Assembly (NCBI GenBank): GCA_964598695.1
Contig: CAZRDB010000252.1
Span: forward strand, 1-6,043
DNA from: CAZRDB01 sp964598695
GTDB taxonomy: Bacteria > Armatimonadota > Zipacnadia > UBA1398
Reading direction: 5' to 3'
Length of the DNA: 6,043 nucleotides
The notes under the pieces are model-generated. The model saw only the letters and a program-made list of their open reading frames with translations. It ran no database searches and was not told the origin of the DNA. Below, piece by piece: positions 1 through 5,430 of the stretch (positions are counted from its first letter, which is position 1; each line of letters begins with the position of its first letter). Made by a program: the position numbers and the translations under genes.

Positions 1-718
1 GCACATCGTACAGCTCGGGCTTCTGCACGAGCTGCATGCACATGTTGTCGACGATCCGATCCTCGAACTCGAGATCGGTGTTCTCGGCCGCGACCTCGCG
101 CGCGACGGCGAGAAAGAGGCCGTCCGAGAACTTGCAGATGTTGGCCTTGTGGACGGCCGTCACCTTGCGCCGTCCGTTGGCCCGGGCGTAGTCGAAGGCC
201 CACTCGAAGATCCGCCGGGTCGCCTGGATCGAGATCGGCTTGATCGAGACGCCGCTGTCGGGGAGGATCCGGCGGTCGCCGAGACGGGCGATCGCCTCGA
301 TCAGCTCGGCCGTCTCGGGCGTCCCCTGCTCGAACTCGATGCCGATGTACAGGTCCTCGGTGTTCTCGCGGACGAGCACCAGGTCGATCTCCTCGTAGCG
401 GGAGCGCACGCCGGCGTAGCTCTTGCACGGTCTCAGGCACGAGAACAGGTTGAGCTGCTGCCTCAGCGAGACGTTCACGCTCCGGAAGCCGGTGCCCACC
501 GGCGTGGTGATCGGGGCTTTGATCGCGACCTTGTTGCGGTCGATCGACTCGAGGACGGCGTCGGGCAGCGGCGTCCCGGCCGTCGCCATGATGTCGACGC
601 CGGCCTCCTGCCAGTCCCACTCAATCGCGACGCCCGAGGCCTCGAGCACGCGGGCGGTCGCGTCGGCTAGCTCGGGGCCCGTGCCGTCGCCACGGATGAA
701 GGTGATGCGGTACGCCAT
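1..718 (-). CDS. icd: NAD-dependent isocitrate dehydrogenase, N-terminal 239 residues (3' end beyond window)
   Basis: Beta-decarboxylating dehydrogenase expected to oxidise isocitrate to 2-oxoglutarate in the cytoplasmic TCA cycle. The ATG at 718 starts MAYRITFIRGDGTGPEL, the usual family N-terminus, and has a GGAGG site 7 bases upstream. Visible substrate-site residues are S80, N82 and R86 in FRSVNVSLRQ, R96 in LRPCKS, R117 and Y124 in VRENTEDLYIGIEFE, K191 in AVHKANI, and D224 in VDNMCMQLV. The Ser/Asn/Arg loop and the ENTEDLYIGIEFE block fit NAD-type isocitrate dehydrogenase better than 3-isopropylmalate dehydrogenase. About 100 or more C-terminal residues are missing, including the second metal-binding aspartates and the segment that sets NAD versus NADP preference, so NAD use is inferred from overall resemblance. 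It is last of three closely spaced genes, 39 bases after the peptidase-like gene. Homoisocitrate or another related 2-hydroxyacid is a less likely substrate. Confidence 0.9.
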   Translation of the reverse strand, partial: MAYRITFIRGDGTGPELADATARVLEASGVAIEWDWQEAGVDIMATAGTPLPDAVLESIDRNKVAIKAPITTPVGTGFRSVNVSLRQQLNLFSCLRPCKSYAGVRSRYEEIDLVLVRENTEDLYIGIEFEQGTPETAELIEAIARLGDRRILPDSGVSIKPISIQATRRIFEWAFDYARANGRRKVTAVHKANICKFSDGLFLAVAREVAAENTDLEFEDRIVDNMCMQLVQKPELYDV

Positions 719-725
719 GTGTGTG

Positions 726-730
726 CCTCC
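726..730 (-). promoter_or_regulatory. Ribosome binding site of the isocitrate dehydrogenase gene
   Basis: GGAGG on the minus strand ends 7 bases before the ATG at 718. This supports that start and suggests independent translation of the gene from a shared message. The site forms one arm of an odd palindrome (CCTCC-G-GGAGG, 726-736). Confidence 0.65.
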
Positions 731-757
731 CGGAGGGGGTGTGTGCCGCGCGCGGGG

Positions 758-3700
758 CTACGGCTGCTTCTCGGCCGCGCCCGGCGCCTCGGGCGCGACG
801 ATCGCTTCGAAGACCGATCCCTTGGTCATCCGAAGGCTTGCGGATGTGGGGAAGCCGGCCTCGAGACCCGCCCGGTCGAGCGTGTCGCTCAGGCTCCAGG
901 GCAGCGGCTGCGTGAGCCGCATGTCGAACAGCCCCTTCGGGGCCTCGGGGTACCAGCAGTCCAGTGCGGCCCGCCACTGCGCGTAGGAGAGCCCCTCCCC
1001 GCCGCGCTGTTGGGCGGGGAGAACGGTATTGTAGATGTAGCGCATCAGGTCGTCGAGGCAGAGCGCGCCCTCCGAGGCCTCCCGGAGGCGCACGTCCAGC
1101 TCCAGCGCCCGCGCGACCCCGCCGTAGTAGCACATCCGCGCATGGGTGAGATCCTTGAAGAAGTCGCTCTGCGCCCGCTCGAGCGTCAGGCCGAGGGGGA
1201 AGCTGTCGAGGGTCTCGAACATCGCGCCGAACGAGCGCAGAACCATCCGGTCGCTGTGCAGGCCCGCCCGGGCGCAGAGGACCCGCGCGTAGTACTCCGT
1301 GAAGCCCTCCCCGAAGAACCGGAGGTCGTCGGCCAGCTCCCCGCCCTCGTTCTCGAACAGGTGCATCAACTCGTGCGCGAGAAGGCGGAGCACCTCGGCC
1401 TCCTCGCCCACGCCCCCGCCCTTCGGCAGGACGAGGATGATGCTGCCCTCGTTGGTCGAGCCCGCCAGGTTGTCGCGGTCACCCGGCGCCGTGAAGAAGA
1501 GGCAGCACCGCCCTGTCGGGACGTAGCCGAACAGCTCGTGCTGGACCGCCAGCAACCGCTTCATCCCCGCGAGGACGATCCCGCGGTCGACCGTGACTCC
1601 CCGCGAGAAGGCCGCCTCGAGCACCAGGCCCTCGGCCTCGACCGTCTCGCTCTCCCAGTCGCCCGCGCCGATGTAGTTGTGCGCGAGCGAGGAGGCCGAC
1701 GGGACTTCGAACGCCCCGTCCTTCATCGGCCAGGGCGCGATCACGCGCCAGCCGCGCGGCGTCTCCACGCGCAGGCGCGGCGCACCCTCCCACCCCGGCG
1801 GAACGAGCAACAGCGCCGCGCCGGGGAGGAGCGCGTTCGAGGGGCCCAGGAACGGATGCTCGTAGGCGTCGCTGTCGACCGAGCTGTCGCCCGCCAGCTT
1901 GCGGATCTCCTCGCGGTGCGCCAGGCGGACGGCGTACCGGACCGTCTTCGGGGTCCGCGCCCAGCGGTAGACCCCATTCTCGTCTCCCGCCGTGGGGATC
2001 TCCTTGCCCGCCGCATCCTTGGCGACGAGGTCCTCCACGTAGTCGTTGGCGACGTTGCGGTAGGCGTACCCGAGCGGCATCGCGAGCGAGAACGGCCCCT
2101 CGCCGGTGGAGGCTACCGTGAGGGTCACCTCGACCAGCGGCGCCTTCTTGGGGTCGAGGCGGACGACGTACCCGAGGCCGCTCACCACGAGCTTCTGTGG
2201 CGCGGCGGTCACGGGGCCGGCCTTGTGGGGCTCAGGCTTGCCCTCGCCGGGCTCGGCGGGGCCGGGCTTCTCCGGGACCACCGGCGCACCCGGCGCGCGC
2301 GGGGGGTCCGGCCGGAACCGCGGCCGTGGCATTGGCTTCTCCAGAGCCACGAGCGGAAGGTAGCGCGAGAGATCGAGACCGCCAGCGGCCGTGTCGGGCA
2401 GCGGGCCGCCCGAGAGGGTCTCGGCGGGCGGCAGCAAGGAGCGATCGCCGGCAGGCTTGGCCGAATCGAGCAACGCGAGGGCGTGGTCCACATCGAACGC
2501 GGGCCGCTGGCTCGTTGCCGCCGGCGGATCGAAGAGCGGCCGCGCGAGCGGTCTCTCGCCCTGCGGCCCGGCCGGGGTCTCGGCCCCGGGCCCGCCGGGA
2601 GCGGTCGCGACGGCCGTCTCAACGGTCGGCGGCTCCGGTGCTCGGTCCGCGACCGCTCGGGGGCTCACCATCGCCGCGAGCGGAGACCCGACAGGCGGCG
2701 GCGCCAGGCCCGCGCGAACCGCCTCGAGCCGATCGCCGGTCAGGGCCACGAGAATGTCGTCCGTGAACCACGGCAGCCCCTGGTCGAGGCCCAGGTCGAA
2801 CGCGCCCCTGGGCGCATCCGGCCACCAGGCCTCCAGGCTCGCCCGCCACTGCTCGATCTCCGTCGGAAGCGCCACGAGTGTCCGCCGGGGGAGGCCTTCG
2901 GCGAACGCGTAGCGCAGCGCGTCGGCCAGCGTGCGGGCGCCCGCCGACGCCTCGCGCAAGCGGACATCGATCTCCGCCGCCCGAAGAACGCCCCCAACGA
3001 GGCACAACCGTGCCGACGCGGGGTCGTCGGAGCCACGAGTGAGTGCCTGACGGAGCGTCAGGCCCGGCGTCAGGCCACGTTGCTCGGCGGAGAACGCCGC
3101 AAGCCACGAGACGAACTCCCGCGGGCTGTCGAGGCGTGCGGCGAGACATGCCTGGGCGCCGAGGTAGGCGTAGACCGCCTCGGTCACGCGCCTCAGCTCG
3201 GGTCCGAAGGGTTGGCGCGTGGTCTCCCACAGCCGTGGGAGCGCCGACGCCAACAGCCGCGTGTGCTCGGCCGTGCTCGACCGCCCCGGCGCGCAGAGGA
3301 CCCCGTGGGGCGAGGCGGCGACGATCGGCTCGAGGCCGCTCGACTCCCCGATGAGCACCGTCACGGGGCCGCCGCCCGGCAGCGGTCCGAGCATCCGCGC
3401 CGTCTCGCCGAGGAGCGGCAGCACCGCCTCGGCCAGCCGCGGAGGGATCTCCCCCTGGCCCGGCACGCGGGCGACGGTGATCCCGACACCGGCGGAGGTC
3501 AGCGTACGGGTCTGCCAGTCGCCGATCGCCAGGTAGTCTCGCGTGAGCGAGTCGATGCTCTGGGGGCGGTAGATGCCGTTCTGGCAGGGCCAGGGCGAGA
3601 CCGTCGCCCATCCCGGCGGCAGCCGCAGTTCGACGGTGGCGTCCAGCTCCCACCGGTCGGGCACCAGAAGCAGCGCGCCGCCCACGAGGAGGCCGCGGTC

Positions 3701-4141
3701 TCGGCCGACGTAGGGCTGGGTGCGGCCGTCGCACGGCCAGCGGCGCAGGCGCGCGAGCCCGTCGACCTCGGACCGGTGCGTGAGCCGCACGGAGTAGGCC
3801 ACCCGTCGCGGTGCGCTCTCCCAGCCGTAGAGGTGGCCGTCGACCGTGAAGGCGGCGAGGGAGCGTCCGGCGAGGTCGACGGCGGTCAGGTTCTCCACGC
3901 AGTCGCCATCCGGGCGCCCGGCCGCGTAGCCGAAGGGGATCCCCACGAGGACCTGGTCGGCGCCGAAGCCGGTGAGTTCCATCTCGACATCGACCAGGGG
4001 CGCGCGGGCGGGATCGACGGTGATCACGTAGCGGACGCTCTCGGCCGCTCGGGTGGGCAGCGCGAGCAGGCCGAGGCAGACCAACACGAGGAGCGCCCCG
4101 GGGCGCCCCCTCCGCGATGCCTGTGCTGTGCCGCGTGCCAT
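758..4141 (-). CDS. Secreted double-module M61/M1-like gluzincin peptidase: degenerate N-terminal copy plus intact C-terminal copy
   Basis: Predicted exported protein of 1127 residues. Residues 1-32 look like a Sec signal peptide: basic n-region with RR at 10-11, hydrophobic core near 16-28, possible cleavage after TRA. Residues 36-486 and 653-1110 are two homologous modules, each a beta-rich N-terminal domain like that of M61 peptidases followed by a helical catalytic-type domain. They are joined by a Pro/Ala-rich linker (487-652). The C-terminal module carries HELMH (H923, E924, H927) and GEGFTEYY with E945, a gluzincin zinc site with 17 residues between H927 and E945. The N-terminal module has S299, A300 and R303 at the matching places and keeps E321. 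No PDZ domain, common in M61 glycyl aminopeptidases, is seen. The ATG at 4141 is preferred over the in-frame GTG at 4147, which overlaps the likely GAGG site. Substrate is unknown; peptidase activity of the second module is inferred from motif only. The gene begins 15 bases after the aminotransferase stop. Confidence 0.85.
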   Translation of the reverse strand: MARGTAQASRRGRPGALLVLVCLGLLALPTRAAESVRYVITVDPARAPLVDVEMELTGFGADQVLVGIPFGYAAGRPDGDCVENLTAVDLAGRSLAAFTVDGHLYGWESAPRRVAYSVRLTHRSEVDGLARLRRWPCDGRTQPYVGRDRGLLVGGALLLVPDRWELDATVELRLPPGWATVSPWPCQNGIYRPQSIDSLTRDYLAIGDWQTRTLTSAGVGITVARVPGQGEIPPRLAEAVLPLLGETARMLGPLPGGGPVTVLIGESSGLEPIVAASPHGVLCAPGRSSTAEHTRLLASALPRLWETTRQPFGPELRRVTEAVYAYLGAQACLAARLDSPREFVSWLAAFSAEQRGLTPGLTLRQALTRGSDDPASARLCLVGGVLRAAEIDVRLREASAGARTLADALRYAFAEGLPRRTLVALPTEIEQWRASLEAWWPDAPRGAFDLGLDQGLPWFTDDILVALTGDRLEAVRAGLAPPPVGSPLAAMVSPRAVADRAPEPPTVETAVATAPGGPGAETPAGPQGERPLARPLFDPPAATSQRPAFDVDHALALLDSAKPAGDRSLLPPAETLSGGPLPDTAAGGLDLSRYLPLVALEKPMPRPRFRPDPPRAPGAPVVPEKPGPAEPGEGKPEPHKAGPVTAAPQKLVVSGLGYVVRLDPKKAPLVEVTLTVASTGEGPFSLAMPLGYAYRNVANDYVEDLVAKDAAGKEIPTAGDENGVYRWARTPKTVRYAVRLAHREEIRKLAGDSSVDSDAYEHPFLGPSNALLPGAALLLVPPGWEGAPRLRVETPRGWRVIAPWPMKDGAFEVPSASSLAHNYIGAGDWESETVEAEGLVLEAAFSRGVTVDRGIVLAGMKRLLAVQHELFGYVPTGRCCLFFTAPGDRDNLAGSTNEGSIILVLPKGGGVGEEAEVLRLLAHELMHLFENEGGELADDLRFFGEGFTEYYARVLCARAGLHSDRMVLRSFGAMFETLDSFPLGLTLERAQSDFFKDLTHARMCYYGGVARALELDVRLREASEGALCLDDLMRYIYNTVLPAQQRGGEGLSYAQWRAALDCWYPEAPKGLFDMRLTQPLPWSLSDTLDRAGLEAGFPTSASLRMTKGSVFEAIVAPEAPGAAEKQP
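812..2185 (-). repeat. Internal module 2 of the peptidase-like protein (intact HELMH...E copy)
   Basis: Residues about 653-1110. The first part (about 655-840) is a beta-rich domain resembling the M61 N-terminal domain. The second (about 850-1110) is the helical zinc-peptidase part. HELMH lies at codons 1361-1375 and the third ligand E945 at 1307-1309, inside GEGFTEYY, which resembles the M1/M61 [NG]EGF-x-x-Y block. Module 2 is offset from module 1 by about 624 residues in the catalytic part and about 620 near the start, so only small indels separate the copies. Confidence 0.8.
2186..2683 (-). other. Pro/Ala-rich linker region between the two peptidase-like modules
   Basis: Residues about 487-652, rich in Pro, Ala, Gly and Glu and probably disordered. 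A less biased stretch (about 548-602, including DVDHALALLD and LDLSRYLPLVAL) in the middle could fold or serve as a short binding segment. The last part, about 603-650, is strongly Pro/Lys/Glu-biased, as in extended extracytoplasmic spacers. Confidence 0.65.
2684..4036 (-). repeat. Internal module 1 of the peptidase-like protein (catalytically degenerate copy)
   Basis: Residues about 36-486. It aligns along its length with module 2. Shared landmarks include VDPARAPLVDV versus LDPKKAPLVEV, GALLLVP versus AALLLVP, GDW, RLLA before the motif, DVRLREAS, a W-R-A-L/W block, and APRGAFD versus APKGLFD. The expected zinc motif reads SALPR (codons 3233-3247). Similarity is at protein level: the identical DVRLREA stretch uses different synonymous codons in most positions in the two copies, so the duplication is old and this copy has been kept by selection rather than decaying. 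Boundaries are approximate. Confidence 0.8.
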
Positions 4142-4143
4142 GC

Positions 4144-4150
4144 CCACCTC
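4144..4150 (-). promoter_or_regulatory. Likely ribosome binding site deciding the start of the peptidase-like gene
   Basis: The minus strand reads GAGGTGGGC then ATG at 4141. GAGG (4147-4150) sits 5 bases before that ATG. The alternative in-frame GTG at 4147-4145 overlaps this site and has no better one upstream, so the ATG is favoured. The whole 15-base gap after the aminotransferase stop is taken up by this site. Confidence 0.5.
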
Positions 4151-4156
4151 GCCCCG

Positions 4157-5329
4157 CTAGGCCTCGAGCGCCGCCACGAGCCGGCCCACGCCCTCGCGGA
4201 TCGCCTTCTCCGACGTCGCGAACGAGAGTCGGATGCATCGGTCATCGCCGAACGCGCCGCCGGGCACCACAATCACACGGGCCTTCTCGAGCAGCCAGGT
4301 CGCCAGGGCGTCGGAATCGGTCAGCCCCAGCTTCGCGAGGTACGCGGAGACCTCCGGGAAGACGTAGAAGGCGCCCTTGGGAGGCACGGTCCTCGCTCCC
4401 GGCAGTGCCTTCATCTCCGCGAGGATCAAGTCCTTCCTCTGCTCGAACGAACGCCGCATGGCCTCGACCTCGTCGGCGCAGGCCCGCAGGCCCTCCAGGA
4501 CGGCAGCGTAGCAGAACGACGTCGGGTTCGAGGTCGAGTGGCTCTGGATCGCCCCCATCGCGTCGATCGCGTCCTTCGGCCCGAGCGCCCAGCCCATCCG
4601 CCAGCCGGTCATGGCAAGCATCTTGGAGGCGCCGTTGACCAGGATCGTCCGCGACGCGAGGGCCGCGTCGAGATCGAAGACCGAGACGAATCCACTCTTC
4701 TCGAACAGGATCGCGTCGTAGATCTCGTCGGTGACGATCCACAGGTCGTTCTCGACCGCGATCTCGGCGAGCGCCCGCATCGTCTCCCGCGGGTAGACGA
4801 CGCCCGTCGGGTTCGAGGGGGAGTTGATGATGATCAGCCGCGTCCTTGGTGTCACGGCGGCCCGCACGGCCTCGGGCGAGGGCAGGAAGCCCTCGTCGGC
4901 GCGCGCCGTGACGCAGACCGGCGTCGCCCCCGCCAGCCGGACCATCTCGGGGTACGAGAGCCAGTAGGGGCCGAGGATGATCGCCTCGTCCCCCGCGTCG
5001 AGCAGGGCCATGCACGCGTTGGCGAGCGAGTGTTTGGCGCCGCACGAGATGAGCACCTGGGAGGGCTCGTAGGTCACGCCCCGGTCGGCCGCGACCCGCT
5101 CGCAGACCGTCTCGCGCAGGGCCTTGTCGGCCTTGGCGCTGTAGCGGGTGTCGCCGCCGCGGATCGCCTGGATCCCGGCCTCCACGACGGGTGCGGGGGT
5201 ATCGAAGTCGGGCTCGCCGGCGGTGAAGCCAACGATGTCCACACCCTCGGCTTTGAGGCGCGCGGCCTTCTGGGTGAGGGCGATGGTCGCCGACGGGGTG
5301 ATGATCTCCGTACGGTGCGCGAGCTTCAC
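4157..5329 (-). CDS. aspC: Class I (I-gamma) PLP-dependent aspartate/prephenate-type aminotransferase
   Basis: Cytoplasmic fold-type I transaminase of 390 residues, the usual length for Thermus-type aspartate aminotransferases. It is expected to move the amino group between aspartate (or a similar donor) and 2-oxoglutarate. Motifs in order: GFTAGEPDFDTP (34-45), SCGAKHS (95-101), PYWLSYPE with cofactor-stacking W123, NSPSNPTG with N173, TDEIYD with D201 and Y204, and SKMLAMTGWRMGW with the Schiff-base lysine K236. PKGAFY (317-322) and RLSFATS with the carboxylate-binding R367 complete the set. The GTG at 5329 is chosen because AAGGAG lies 8 bases upstream and because MKLAHRTEIITPSATI is the normal N-terminus of this group. 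The frame stays open to 5938, but that extension overlaps the upstream gene and has no family similarity. Exact substrate (aspartate, prephenate/arogenate or another amino acid) cannot be fixed from sequence alone. Confidence 0.93.
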   Translation of the reverse strand: MKLAHRTEIITPSATIALTQKAARLKAEGVDIVGFTAGEPDFDTPAPVVEAGIQAIRGGDTRYSAKADKALRETVCERVAADRGVTYEPSQVLISCGAKHSLANACMALLDAGDEAIILGPYWLSYPEMVRLAGATPVCVTARADEGFLPSPEAVRAAVTPRTRLIIINSPSNPTGVVYPRETMRALAEIAVENDLWIVTDEIYDAILFEKSGFVSVFDLDAALASRTILVNGASKMLAMTGWRMGWALGPKDAIDAMGAIQSHSTSNPTSFCYAAVLEGLRACADEVEAMRRSFEQRKDLILAEMKALPGARTVPPKGAFYVFPEVSAYLAKLGLTDSDALATWLLEKARVIVVPGGAFGDDRCIRLSFATSEKAIREGVGRLVAALEA

Positions 5330-5337
5330 GGGCAGGT

Positions 5338-5343
5338 CTCCTT
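5338..5343 (-). promoter_or_regulatory. Strong ribosome binding site that fixes a GTG start for the aminotransferase
   Basis: AAGGAG on the minus strand, 8 bases before GTG at 5329. This is the best Shine-Dalgarno match in the window. It rules in favour of the GTG start over the in-frame upstream codons that would add about 200 residues. Confidence 0.8.
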
Positions 5344-5375
5344 CACCGGTCGGGGGTGTGGCCTGGGCCGCTCTG

Positions 5376-5381
5376 AGTATA
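5376..5381 (-). promoter_or_regulatory. Candidate promoter -10 element (TATACT)
   Basis: TATACT differs from TATAAT at one position and stands out in a very GC-rich background. It lies 46 bases before the aminotransferase GTG, leaving room for a leader of roughly 40 bases. At 16-18 bases upstream no good -35 match is present (TTCTGC at 5399-5404 at best), so any promoter is weak, activator-dependent or read by another sigma factor. Confidence 0.35.
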
Positions 5382-5396
5382 GCGGAGAAGCGGGAT

Positions 5397-5412
5397 CGGC
5401 AGAACGCTGCCG
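5397..5412 (-). terminator. Hairpin after the glycoside-hydrolase-like gene, possible weak terminator
   Basis: The minus strand has a perfect 6-bp stem, CGGCAG-CGTT-CTGCCG, starting 19 bases after the TAG of the upstream gene. No U-run follows, so it is not a classical intrinsic terminator. It could slow polymerase, protect the 3' end of the upstream message, or be chance. It overlaps the position where a -35 element would lie. Confidence 0.3.
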
Positions 5413-5430
5413 GGTCATCCCCCGCCCACC

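Noticed and set aside
4078..4081. Lipoprotein signal (cysteine in LVLVCLG at residue 22) at the peptidase-like N-terminus
   Set aside because: The residue before the cysteine is valine, not Gly, Ala or Ser as a lipobox needs, and the cysteine lies in the middle of the hydrophobic core. An ordinary Sec signal is more likely.
4109..4114. Twin-arginine export signal from the RR at residues 10-11
   Set aside because: The surrounding SRRGRPG lacks the hydrophobic residues expected after RR in the Tat consensus.
4142..4147. GTG at 4147 as the start of the peptidase-like gene
   Set aside because: It would add only two residues and overlaps the likely GAGG ribosome binding site. The ATG at 4141 has better spacing. 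The GTG cannot be fully excluded.
2619..4238. A 539-codon minus-strand frame overlapping the first peptidase-like module
   Set aside because: Its composition is Arg/Gly/Pro/Ala-rich without motifs, and it overlaps a frame with clear domain structure and an internal homologue. It is a GC-driven shadow.
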